A DNA stretch of 64,000 nucleotides, taken from positions 22,445,595 to 22,509,594 of the forward strand of contig VZSR01003807.1 in assembly GCA_013398615.1 (NCBI GenBank), written 5' to 3'. Positions 13,501 through 25,190 of this stretch are shown piece after piece (positions within the stretch are counted from its first letter, which is position 1; each line of letters begins with the position of its first letter). The notes beneath the pieces are model-generated. The model had not been told where the DNA came from. It saw nothing but the letters and a program-made list of their open reading frames with translations, and searched no databases. The DNA comes from Brachypodius melanocephalos (Eukaryota; Chordata; Aves; Passeriformes; Pycnonotidae). Made by a program: the position numbers and the translations under genes.

Positions 13501-15874
13501 GGGGGAGAGGAAATGTCAAACAATAACTGAAAAATGGTTTGATATCAGGTGCAGATTAAAGACCCTGCCTTATTGTTCACAATGTGACTGGATTTCTTTT
13601 GTAATTAGACACACTTAAAAATTAGTGAGTAAATAGAGTGCATAGAAACGACCTCATTAAATCTTTTTGTCACAGAGGAGGGAACTGGGGCCAATGTTAA
13701 TTCTTCTTTGACCAATCCAAGTGACAGAAGAAACACTTCAAATATTAAATTATTTTGAAGTTCGGCACATTTTGTACATAGATAATTTATAATTGCTGGG
13801 CAATAAACTGTATAACAAAAATGTTGGCAACATCAAATTGTTTGCGATTTAAACCTCTGAAGTTTAGAAATTAAGTGTGAAATTACTTGAAGATGCTTTA
13901 ACTTGCATAGTTCAGTAGGAGAACAATGTGCAAATGGGAGTCAAGGGAAAAAAAGATGCCTGTTTCTATGTGAAATTAATTGGGAACAAGAGGCTACTCA
14001 TTAATTGCTCATCTCATGATGACATAGTGCCTGCTCCATGCTTCAGCATGGGAATGGGCTAACAGATAAGTTGCTTTCTACTGAGCAGGGTCCTTAGAAG
14101 ATGCGCAGATGTACTCCTATCGCACACCAAAGGCTCTGGAATCACCCTTAAAGATGCCTAAGAAAGATAGATCATTCAGATACTACATAGACAGGAAGGG
14201 AGTTGAAAGACATACAGCAATTATCAGCCAGACAAAATGGCCCAGATCATCACTTCTGAATAGAAAATACCAGAAGCAGAGAGTTTCCTGCTGGGAAGGA
14301 TGTCTTGGTCCATTGTGACACAAACGCACACCAAGACATGTCATAAAAGATAGCTGTGATTCTTCTCAGCCTCACCAGTCCAAAACTTGGATTTATAAGT
14401 GGAAAAATATAATTTTATGGGAACAGAATCTCCAGTTCTTGGATTATATGACATGATGGCTTATTCATGTCTTGATTTCCTGATACATACCTCCCCTGGA
14501 CAAATTCCAACCAGGAGTCCAGAGAAACCTCAGCTTATGAAGCAGAATTAGGTTGGAGGAAGAAAAGTAAGGGAAGAAAAGTCTGGAACATTTGTTTTTA
14601 GATCTCTGAAAGAAGCCATCCTATGTCTGACCACAGCGTAGTTTACAACCAGTAACCAGACACCCTTAGCTTTTAGAGGTGCCAATTTCTGCAGACCCTT
14701 TGCAGCACAGCTGGAGCTGATAATATATGCAGCTATGTCATAGGGATAAAATAGTCCAGGATGTACATTTTAGCTCCTCTGAGAGCAGGAAGGTTTGTCC
14801 CTCAGCTTTATCCATACGTGTGCAAATTGCATCAGCAAACATGCATCTGCACATTTGATGCTCTGAAGAAGGGCAAAGGATACAGCTTCCCACTCTGCTT
14901 GGCTGCTAAAATCACCACCAACAATTCTATGGGAGACACAGGCTCCTTGAACTCGGGTCTTGGCAAACAATGCAGTTCTTTGGTTCCTTTTTAACTGGAT
15001 AATTGATGCAGAACATCTCTTATTATAAATTCAGTCAAGTTTCACTCCACAAAACAGAAACAGTTTTTCAGGATGGCTGGGCCATTTCTTACAGACAATG
15101 AGTACACTGAGAGCAAATTAAGCATATCTAATAGGAGAAGCAAATCTCTCAAAGTTTCAGAAGGCTTTGGTCTCCCTAAATAAGCAACCCTTCCCATGCC
15201 AGAACTAGCAGTATCACAACAAAAGGCTTCCTATGCTTTGTACAAGCCAAATGCCATCAGTCCCAATATAATTATTACACCTGCTTTTATCTAAAATAGA
15301 TGAATAAAAATCCTTTATATTAATTCCTTTTCCAGTGCTTGTAGCTGTAGTTGGTGCTTATACACTGATTAGTCCTTTAGTAAACAATCTTTTATAGCTG
15401 TGTAATTCTTTTAGATGCACAGCATAATTTGTCTTTCAGAGTATGGGCAACAGCAGTGACATGATCCATTGGAGAGCAATAGATATTTGCTGAACAATCC
15501 CTCTGGAAGGCTTTGTTGGCCAGAACAGGCTCAGACTCAGAGAAAGTCAAGTAATGATACCCTCTGCTCAAGTACTTTGGAGAAGAGTGTGTTACAAATG
15601 AATTTCTGTATGACTATTTCAAACAGGGTGTCTCATCAAGTCCTAAATCCTTTAGGCTGATTTCTGTGCAAGTTTAGGAGAGAAGGCTGCCTTACCAAGA
15701 TTTATAGTCTTTATACTAAGCAAAAATAACTATTGGCTAACAACTAGGATGGCCAAGAATCACAAGGTGGTAAGAGACATATACGTACCTGATGCTATCA
15801 TACAGCTTAATGACCTAAAAGAACCATATTCATCAGAATTTTAGTTCTGTTACTTGTAAGGAAAACTTTTGGAA
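7501..15874. other. Unique AT-rich non-coding DNA
   Basis: No gene, RNA gene or interspersed repeat recognised. All open frames are under about 90 codons. The region holds a 22-bp duplication at 10,091-10,134. The stretch at 13,560-13,870 looks like a possible conserved non-coding element and is discussed in the findings. Confidence 0.55.
10091..10134. repeat. 22-bp tandem duplication (2 copies)
   Basis: Two adjacent AT-rich copies share the core TTTTATTATCAGAA with a period of 22 bp (cores at 10,094 and 10,116). They lie in a stretch rich in ATAT. Local slippage is the likely origin. Confidence 0.8.
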
Positions 15875-15906
15875 TCCTCTTCACACATTGCTATGTGTGA
15901 AGAGGA
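15875..15906. repeat. Perfect inverted repeat: 14-bp stem, 4-nt loop
   Basis: Left arm 15,875-15,888 (TCCTCTTCACACAT) is the exact reverse complement of right arm 15,893-15,906, with loop TGCT. Pairing outside the arms is poor, so it is shorter than a normal miRNA precursor. It could form a stable hairpin or cruciform. No function can be assigned. Confidence 0.95.
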
Positions 15907-18900
15907 GTCATGATAACACCAGCTTCACATAAAAGGGCTTTTAGGCTTTAATTTGCCATTAAAACAGATAAATTTCCATACCTCACTAAGAAGTTCCTTA
16001 AAAAAATTAGGCTTCTAAACACTTAGATTCACTCAGCTATTTAGTGACAGTCCATCTTTGCATAATTTTGACACAGATCTTTACTACAATTGTTTTGCTT
16101 TTTGCTAGAAAAGAACTAAAGAAAAAAAAAAAAAAAAAAACACCAAACCAACAGTGATCAAATTCAAACTGAACAGCCAGAGGCAGGAGATGTGACCATT
16201 TAGGTTCTCAAAACCATCTTAATCCAGTTCTACTCTGGTACGCTGTTCTGGGAGAATCATGTCCAGTGTGACTGAAGATAGGCGTGGCAAAGTCTGGGTT
16301 CCTATTGGTTCTCATCCAATATTTTTAAGAAACCGTATCATCAAATGTCTTCAAAATGTAAGAACCATGCCTTGCTTGGTTACATGCAATCTTTCTTCAA
16401 CGAGGCAAGGGATTTATGACATAAATGTTCCATGAATGTGGAATTAAAGCTTTCATTGTAAAATAAACAAGATGATTTAAGATAGCATGGGCAACCCACA
16501 AACTGGCTTTTCCCAACTTAATGTTTTTCCCAGTATTGTACAAATGATTCCTAATAATTAAAACAATAATAAAAGCAAGACAACACCCCCCCTCCAAATC
16601 CAAAAAAGTGTCCAGTCCCAGGGCAGTACAGTTGCAGTGCCTCTCATTGTAAGTAAGACTTTGCCTAGAGCTTACTTAGGACAATTACTGTCTTTTCTCA
16701 GAGGTAATTCTTGGCAAGCATTGGCTATACAAAGCACATATTGTAAACATAAGTTGTGGAGTGTATTTAAGCACAGATGTGAAGGGTTTTTATGTCCCCT
16801 TTCTTTTTCAGAACACTTGAAATATAAAGGCAATGTCAGGAGCTCCATGCAGTTAGTTAATTTGCCTTTTTTGATGTCTCAAGTTATCTGGCATGGCATT
16901 TAGAGGCTGTCCAAGATCTCCCACACATCCTGGTTCTTTGTCACCTCCCTGTAGATGTCATGGATAACCTATGGCACCAGACATAGCTGTTGGCAGAACT
17001 TTGTCCTGCTCTCTGGGTCTGGATATACACAGTAACTTTGTTTTCATTTCAATGAAATATTCACTGAAGTTTCCATGGCAAATCATTATTATTCCATTTT
17101 TGACTTCCTGTATCTTTTTATAGAATGGCAAAAGTCACAAATCAGTGAGAGAATGTTCAGACTGGTGAAGGCGTTGGTATTTGAACTGAGAGGCACTCAA
17201 AGCATTTATCTACTATTAATTATCTGTGTGACAAAGTCCTGGTTTTCTACTGTAAGCTTCATTTCTGCTTTCATTTAACGGGAATGATAAACAACTCTTT
17301 TCAGAAATACTTTGAATGTAACCCATTAAGACATATAGAACCCTTATGGAAAAGAGTTATGTACAGTAAAATGTGATAATATAGCAGATCAAAAAGTTGG
17401 CATATTTTTTCCTTAAAAGCATTGGCAGTTTTTACTCCAGGTAGCTGCAGTAGGTGGAGGAGAAATGGGTACCAGCATGCTAACTGAGGGTTTGGCAAGT
17501 TTTACTCTCCTTCTTTGTGAAAGAAATGCGAGGGATGGAAATTGGTTGAGCAGAAGTTAATTGCCAGAAGCCAGCAGTAAATGAAGGTCTGGCTACAGGC
17601 AGCTGTAAAGATTTTTTTCTGTTCTATAAAACAAAGACTTTGGACTCTAGGCTGCCATTCTGATTGTCCTTATGAGGGTGAGTTGAGCCAACAGCTTCTA
17701 GTTTTAAAATATTTTTTCCATAACTAACGAAAATCTGCAGTTTCTCTAGAATTGCTGCTGTAGACTGATATTAGTGGTCTTGCTTTGAAGTTAGAAAACA
17801 TGGAAAACTTCTGTCAGAGCCAGCTTGATGATGTGTTTGTGCTTTTTGCACTGCTGTTCTACTTAAGATGTTACTCTTTGGAGTGGCCATAACTGGCAGT
17901 GCTGCTGAAGTTGTGGATTCAGTTCTCCACAGAGAATCACCTGTAGAACAGAGTGAATGTCTGTCTTCCAAAGAACAATCCTACTTGAAGTAATTTTGTT
18001 TGGGAAGTAGTGTAATCTACTTATCTGTAGCATGGAGGCCTCTGTGGTTCTGCAATCGTCCACAAAGAGGTGTTCACAAAGTCAGGTTTAGGACCAGCAC
18101 TGACTGATTTGAGCAGCAGAGATCAGTAATACCCAATAAGAAATTGTTTCCTTCTTCCTTGTCCTAGAAAAGCTGATTTTCAAGATAATTTTTCCAGAAA
18201 TTGGTGATGTTTAGTATAGTAGGGAAAATATAGATGTTAGATCACAGAAGAGGTGCCGAACAGAGAATGTAGAATTTGTGTGTGATTACAGTTCTGCATA
18301 TCTCTAAGTACCAGGCAGGAGTTTTTTAGTCCACAGGGATGGTGAATTAAAGCAGAGCTGCAATTTCATGAGGCCAAATCGATTGACTCAGCATCCTATA
18401 CTTCCCAATCCCTTCTGCTTCTTTTCTTACTCCCTGCTTTGAGCTCTGTGTGCATCAGCTGCAGCACTGACTGCTATATTGTGCTTGTGTTGTGATTTCA
18501 GTACATTGTGGTATCACTGTGCTGAATCAAAATCCCATGTAATGACAAACACATGCAAATAAATAAATTTGCATTAAACATTAAACTCTCTTCCTGTGGA
18601 ATATGTAACACAGCTTAGTCAGAGTGTGTTGAACTCTGATGTGCACATATGACATCCCACCACAAGCAGATTTAGCTCACTAACATTGCAAAAAAAATCC
18701 CAACCCAACAAAACTTTTCTAGAAAGAGCTGAGTGGTTTTCTGTCAACTCAATGATGTTGAGTTTTCTTGGAGTTTTATGAGAGTCATGAGACAATGGAC
18801 AAGATAGGAGAATGACAAAAGCAGAGCTGGAGGACTAGTGGGAAGAGAATAAGAAAAGTCCTTGTGGCTTTAGTGATCAATTGATACTGATTTAGTTGCT

Positions 18901-20411
18901 AGAGAAATCATAGCCTAAGGTTTGGTTTTTTCTAAGTGTGCATGCAGGTGTTTTGTGTTGATATATGGTAACTTGTGATAATTGGACCCCTAAACTTTGA
19001 GCCTTGAAATAAGTTCTGCAGCAAGTAAGAGTGGGAAAATACATCAGAAAAAAGTGGACGAGATTTTGCAGGCCACCTCCAGTCCTTTCACAGCTGAACC
19101 TTGTGAAAATAGAACATTCATGGGGCCAGTTGTAGTCATATCTGCTCCTTGACAAGCAGATGATGTTTACTCCAGAAGTTAAAATATGGACACTCTAAGT
19201 ACAACCATGTGAGAAATCACAGTGATGCTCCCAGCTGTCTCCTGAGAATGGTCATTCTGGCAGAGTTGGGCCCCTAGGCTCTCATTTGTAAGTGCAAAAT
19301 CAGTACTTCTATTGTTCATGATCAAGTCCAGACAAGGCTTAAAGAATGAGAAATAAAACAAAATAAATTGATGAAGAGAACACTCACTCTAGCACATCTT
19401 ACATTCAAATGTATTTAGTAATAATCAACCAACATCTTGATCGTGTTTTTATTTATAACATTTCCTGCTCAACACAGATCTGGCTCTGGTCTATATTACA
19501 GAACAATCCTGGCAGTCTTTGTTGCAAAGGCACAGTTCTTAACAGCACTGAGAGCTATAGACCCACTGGAAAAAATATGCAAGCACATATTAGCTACTGG
19601 ACAAGTATTGTTGTACTTAACACATGTAAAATTTCTTCCTAAATATCTTAGAGAAGAGCAGATGGTGAGGCATACTTAGCAGCAATGTGGTTGTCACCCT
19701 TGATGCAAATTCTTTGCAATTTGTTTTGTTTTTCCTTTTCCTCTTTCTAGACCTGTGCTGTTAAATGCAGAAAGCTTTCTGTGTGGATTACATTTGACAC
19801 AACATTAAGCAATCATAAGACAATAACCTCACTATTACATCATTGCTGCTGATGCTGCTGCATTACATTCTTCATTTCATTATGATTTTTCTCCATCTTT
19901 TATATGCAAATAAAATCAGTTTGAGAGCTCCATTTTCTTTTCCCTTCTCTCAGAAAAATGACACGATCTTCATTTTAATTGTACAAGTTAGTGTATATTT
20001 AACTCTTACATCCATTACTAGCCCCAAACAAGTAGTAGACTAATTCTTTCTCAGGCCAAGACAGACGGACTTGTAGGCTACATGTACATGTTCTTACTTT
20101 TCAGGAGTGAGGAATAAATGCCAAAAAGTCTTAAAAGCACATAAAACAATTTCTAGATTAAATGGTTATGGTCCTGTACTAAGTGAATCCTCCAACTACA
20201 AGTTAAGAAACAGGTACCTTTGTTGTGTACTGAATGGAAATCACCTTTCTCCCTGCATTTTTCTTTTAATTGTGAAAAATTCATGGAATACAAAAAAAGG
20301 GGAATTCCCTAAATCAGTCAGTGCAACAATTCAGGTCATGGCTACTTCATAATCAGTAACACTAACTAGAAAACATATAAGGTACATAAAATGTAACAGT
20401 GAAAAGTGATA
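15907..20411. other. Unique AT-rich non-coding DNA
   Basis: No gene or interspersed repeat recognised. It contains a poly(A) run at 16,122-16,140 without a recognisable retrotransposed sequence upstream. All open frames are under 90 codons. Confidence 0.55.
16122..16140 (+). repeat. Poly(A) run (A19)
   Basis: An uninterrupted run of 19 A follows a T/A-rich stretch. I looked for a processed pseudogene or LINE body to its left and saw none, so it is best treated as a simple homopolymer. Confidence 0.9.
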
Positions 20412-20501
20412 GGAAATGGAAAGGGAAAGGGAAAGGAAAAGAGAAAAGGGAAAAGGGAAAAGGGAAAAGGGAAAAGGGAAAAGGGAAAAGGGAAGGGAAG
20501 G
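20412..20501 (+). repeat. (GGGAAAA)n homopurine tract
   Basis: About 90 bp of almost pure purine. It starts as GGAAA-type 5-6-bp units and becomes a regular 7-bp GGGAAAA array of about seven copies, ending GGGAAGGGAAGG. Long homopurine-homopyrimidine tracts can form intramolecular triplexes. This one is a simple repeat with no coding potential. Confidence 0.95.
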
Positions 20502-21316
20502 TGTAAGAAGGTACTAAGTATACTTCAGTATATTTTCATCATGCAATGGATGTTTACTCACAACATTCACTAATATTTGTTTCTTACCATCTTAGTTGAT
20601 ATTGTTTCCCTGGATTCTTTGTAAAAGCTGATTAAAAACAGAATCTAGAAGACAATTTATTTAAGTATTTCTGAAATAAATGACAGAAAATAAAATCTCT
20701 GCTTTATAACTGCTTACCTTTATATCTATGATACAAAAGACATTTTTCTTTTAAAAATTCTAATTGCTAATTTAAATTCTAAATACTTTTGTCTACTTCT
20801 CTTACTGACAATATATTATTACGGATAAAATTGTCATAACCACAGTGGATAACTTTTACTAATTGCAGTGATATGAGAAAGATGGGAAAATATTATGTGA
20901 CCTTTAATAGACAATAGATTCCTATAATAGTGAATAAGGATTCATTAAAATCCCCTGCTTGTTTCCTGGATATGAAGGAAGCACAAATTAGCCACCAGAT
21001 GTAAGGTTCGTAATTTATTCTATTTCCTCAAGAGAACAAATATGAATCTTGGCTCAGATAAACCATAACTCCAGTTTCTGATCCAACCACATGTGAAAGC
21101 ATATACTTAATTTCAGTCTTGTGAATAATCCCATAGATCCTATAGTTCATGGGCTAAATGTGAAACACAGCTTTGTGTGTCAAGTGTATTCCAAGCTGAA
21201 TAATCAAATTCATCATCAACTTTTCTTCACAGATTAATTATTCGAAATGTATAACATAATAGATTCACATATAGCAGCTGAAAATCTGCCACAAGATGCC
21301 CAACAAAATTATAGTA

Positions 21317-21336
21317 ACAGATAAAATTTTATCTGT
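21317..21336. promoter_or_regulatory. Perfect 20-bp palindrome with two opposed GATA-type sites
   Basis: ACAGATAAAATTTTATCTGT is its own reverse complement. Each half contains AGATAA, the consensus core bound by GATA zinc-finger factors, in opposite orientation. Seeing the palindrome is certain; a regulatory role is inference only, and such motifs also arise by chance in AT-rich DNA. Confidence 0.35.
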
Positions 21337-22792
21337 AATGAAATGTAATGCATCTGTAATGTATCTGAATGAAAAGAGTAGAGGAATTCACACAAAACAA
21401 AGAATGATGTGAGCGGTGGTTCACCTCGCCGTGTGCCTGGTGCCATAGGACTACAGTTTTCTTTAAGACAGTAACATTTCCAAATAGATCTGTTTTGGCA
21501 AGGATCTGGAGTGAAGACCTCTGAGAGGAGACACAGTGTAGCTTGAGAATTTTGATTCCCTGTCTGCTTTGGAGGACTCCTTGCATTCCTTCTTCTCTAC
21601 TGAGAAGAAAATCTGGAAGTTGCTGAGGCAGATTATTGCAGTCCCTCTGTCTGAGGAGGAGGGAGTGTGTGCTCGATTGCCAGAACACTGGACTCAAGAA
21701 AATCACTTGACTTCAACAGTCTCATCAGACCTAACTTGTCCTCCCCAAATTATATTTTATCCACTCAAAAGTCTCCTGCATGAAAGTGAGAGACTTTATT
21801 TGAAATAGTTGTAGAAAAACATTTTGTCCATGCCCCACTTCCAGTGAACTTAGTGGACTAGTACTTCCAAAAAATCATGGTACCTTGGTTGCATTAGTGC
21901 ATAGCTGAAACTTCTTCTTTCAAGGAAAAATTGATTCTGTAAAGTAGGGCAAATTAAAATCCAAAATGTGTAAATAAAAACCAAATTTTTAAAAATAGTC
22001 TAAGTATAATTAATTGAACTCCCCCCATGTTTTGTGTTCAAGTCTTAGCAACTCTGCAGTTCAGGAATCTATTGCATTTCTGATACCAGAAATGGACAAC
22101 ATTTGAAATACAGCAAGAGCAGGATGCTTTTATGAGACATTCAGACCAGTGCTCTCGATCCAATGGATTGATATCCAGATTTTCAAGTGTGCATCTGAAC
22201 AAATGTGTTAGGACGGAGATCTACTACTTTTCAAGTACAAGTTTCTCTTTTCCTTCTTTATCCGTTTATGAACTAATGAGAAAAGAACATCTGTTTTAAA
22301 TTAGTAACTGGACCATTGTTCTGAAGCCAGACCTTATAATTCCTTTTCTTATTGTTTTTCCCCCATTCTCTAAAATTTGTCTTCCAGTTTATAACAGCAA
22401 GTTATTCTGTGAGCAGCAAAGTTAATGAAGTTCAGGTTCTTATGAACTGTCTTTTGTCCTGTGGATACTTAGTGGTCAGAGGCAGCATGTGAAACTATTC
22501 ATATGTGGTCTGGCTCCTGGCAAATGTGTACAGTCTCTGACCATGAAACTGTGTCTGAATAAAACTAATTCTGACTGCCTTTTCTTGGTAGAGACAAGGC
22601 AATTTGGATCTTGCTTCCTAACATCACATTTAGTTTGCAGAATTTTTGATCCTTGCATGCCTCCTTTAAATAAATCTGTCAAAATGTTTAACACACATTT
22701 GAAAATAGGGTTTGTGGGAAGTATCAGATAAACATCTATGATCACATCTTTAGAAGCTAATCCCCCTGCCTTCTTTCTCCCTACCCCCCATT

Positions 22793-22840
22793 AAAAAAAA
22801 ACCACAAAACCCAACCCCCAAAAAACCCAAACCACAAAAC
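22793..22840. repeat. A/C-rich low-complexity tract
   Basis: Almost pure A and C, built from AACCC / ACAAAAC-like words. Similar A/C-rich stretches recur at about 30,368-30,425, and the complementary T/G-rich form occurs at 1,620-1,680 and 61,858-61,915. I take these as simple sequence, not transposon tails. Confidence 0.8.
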
Positions 22841-22919
22841 TTCTACTAGTTTCAGTAGATTACACAGGTACATTCCTCTTAGAGGGTTACTGAGACAGAC
22901 AAACCAATGTAAAAGGCAG

Positions 22920-22984
22920 TTCCTTCCTTCCTTCCTTCCTTCCTTCCTTCCTTCCTTCCTTCCTTCCTTCCTTCCTTCCTTCCT
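22920..22984. repeat. (TTCC)16 tetranucleotide microsatellite
   Basis: A perfect 65-bp TTCC/GGAA array. Overlapping reverse-strand frames read as Lys-Glu-Gly-Arg repeats for this reason and are not genes. Its length and perfection suggest it may vary in length between individuals. Confidence 0.97.
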
Positions 22985-25021
22985 GGGATACAAAGGAAGT
23001 CATAAAGGAGAATGAAGAAATCTTTATTTTTCCTCCTGTCCTTGTCAAATCTAAAATCTCGAAGGAATTTATTACAGTCTGTGCCAGTTTTGTAAATCTG
23101 CCAATCCGTCCCAACCTGATGTATTTCTGCAGTTGAACTAGGCTATTGGAGACTACTTAGAAAGACTGGTATGAAGATGGAGCAAACACTTGGCAGCCCA
23201 TTCATTAAAGAAAATATCCCTTCACCTGCTCTAGGCCTGTAATTCAGAGTGGACTCTGTAAGGTCTACAGGTCATCTTTAAACAGAGATACTTTGGAAGT
23301 ATGCTTCAGTATGCTGTGGTAGCTAAAAGAATTCTCCATCAAGTCCAGTTGTGACTTCACCTCTTGAATCATCTGCCAGTAAAGGGTTGATTTGTCTAAG
23401 GCTCAAGGCTTCCCAAGAAAAACCAATGCTTTTTTTGCAGACTACTGTCCATATGTAAAGCCACTCCAGAAAGAACAACTCCATTTCTTATTTTCTCATT
23501 GAATTCAACTTTGAGTACTGGCAGAATTGTTATTAATAAAGCTGGAAACTAAATTTAGCTTCATGTACATTTCACTTCTAATCTTCATGGTTTTCAGTGA
23601 CTCTTTTCACTGCAGTGAAGTCCATCTCTGAGGTTCCTAATCAAACTATGGACTTGGCTGATCTCACTTTACTGGAGAGCAGAGTGTGAGTCAGAGTTGC
23701 TGGGCCAACTGAGTAAGGTGGTCAAGCACTTTCTCAGCAGAGGCAGTACAACACTCACAGCTCTTTTGCTTTCAGTACCTGAACAGTACCTGAGTTATAC
23801 TTATCCATTGCACTGCCAACTATGGCTTAAATGTTAATAACAGTTCCAAATTGTTAATTCTTGTTCAGAGCAGTTTACAGGTATTCAACATCATAAAATA
23901 AAGATACAGGAAGCACACTAAGCAGCCAGAGATACATTTTTATCTCCTGAGGTTTTTTCCTTCCTTTTAGTTTTGTTTTGTTTTTCCCCCAGGCAGAGGA
24001 ATGAGTTCAGTGACTACAGTAAAGAAAATGGACTTCAGCAGAGCAAAGGTATGCATCAGCTGAAAATACTGCCTTCTGGAAATGAGTTATTTTATAAGGT
24101 TAAGTCAGAGTTTCCATCAACGCAACCATATTTTTGTCAGTAAATCACAAATACTTTCCTATTGATGCTACTCTGCAATTTGTTCAGAATTTACTCAGCA
24201 AATAATAATAGAAAGTCAGAGGAAAATGACTGAGCCTAACTTAATTTCAGCCCATTTCTGTTTTTCCACATTTCTGAACTGTTTTCAGTTTCAGCTTATT
24301 ATTTGAGGCATAATTTGAGCATAACTTCTGACAAACAACAGGACTGGGCCATAGGCTTTCCATGACTTTACTGTAAAACCTTTAGGTTTGTACTTCAGCT
24401 ATGACATCTCTGTGTAGGGTATAAACATACCCTGATTATTTTCACTTGTGTATCAGCATGAGGGAAGAATTTGCAGTTCAGTGGAAAGAAGCAATTGTGC
24501 CTGAGATGGAGTGGGTTCCAGCTCACACGGCCTTACCACTGACATTTTTTGGGATGTAGCACAATCTCCAGCACGTCCTCTTTACCCCGTATGCCTTGAT
24601 ACACATATTGTGACTCTGGTAATGCTGTGGGTCCTTTTGTTAATGAAAAAAGATCTTCTGAACATACCATTAAAATCCTATTGTAACACTTGACTTTTGT
24701 GCAAAAGGAATTGCTGTTTTTAGAGAAATTGCTGTTGTGTACAATACTGGGGTGCACATGTGGAAGTAAGGCAAAGTAAAGGCCATCTAAATAACAGAGC
24801 TGTTTATAAGATAGGAGCAGTGGGAAAAGGGAGATAAAATGGCATCTTTTCAGGAAGCATAACTGAACACTCAGAGGACAAAATAGAAGAATTATTGTTT
24901 GCAGATGTGATTGTGGCAATAAAGGGACATAATAAACTGACAAACAAACCAACCATTCTTATTGAAAATTGCTCCAGAATTCCTCAGTTGTCATCCCAAA
25001 CACTGCAGTGCACAATTGTCA
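22985..25021. other. Mostly unique non-coding DNA with one weak exon candidate
   Basis: No gene can be supported. A 56-bp segment at 23,993-24,048 is flanked by a strong polypyrimidine tract ending in CAG and by a GTATGC donor-like site; it is described in the findings. The 139-codon reverse frame at 24,533-24,952 shows no family motif and fits chance. Confidence 0.5.
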
Positions 25022-25190
25022 TATCACAGAACCATGGAATGGTTTGGGTTGGAAGAGGTCTTACAGATCATCTTGTTCCAACTCCTCTGCCATGGATACC
25101 TTACACTAGATCAAATTGCTCAGAGCCTCATCCAGCCTGTCCTTGCACACTCCCAGGCACGGGACATCCAAAACTCCTCTGGAAAATTAC
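25022..25190 (-). mobile_element. CR1 LINE fragment (3' end)
   Basis: A classic avian CR1 3' end. The degenerate terminal repeat 'atcacagaaccatggaatgg' is followed by 'tttgggttggaagaggtctt', 'agatcatcttgttccaac', then 'tgctcagagcctcatccagc' and 'acgggacatccaaaactcct'. The 3' end is at lower coordinates, so it is on the minus strand. It is truncated at its 5' side near 25,190, after about 170 bp. Overlapping open frames on the + strand (24,895-25,327) run antisense through it and are not genes. Confidence 0.93.

Larger units (their letters stand above)
20502..22919. other. Unique AT-rich non-coding DNA
   Basis: No gene recognised. It contains the 20-bp palindrome at 21,317-21,336. A 125-codon reverse-strand frame at 21,329-21,706 has no recognisable motif and fits chance. 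An A/C-rich simple stretch lies at 22,793-22,840. Confidence 0.55.

Noticed and set aside
16083..16140. Poly(A) tail of a processed pseudogene
   Set aside because: No mRNA-like or LINE sequence upstream that I can recognise, and no target-site duplication seen.
22920..22984. Lys-Glu-Gly-Arg repeat protein
   Set aside because: Translation of a (TTCC)n microsatellite.
24533..24952. 139-codon minus-strand frame
   Set aside because: No family motif; length is within what chance gives in AT-rich DNA on this scale.
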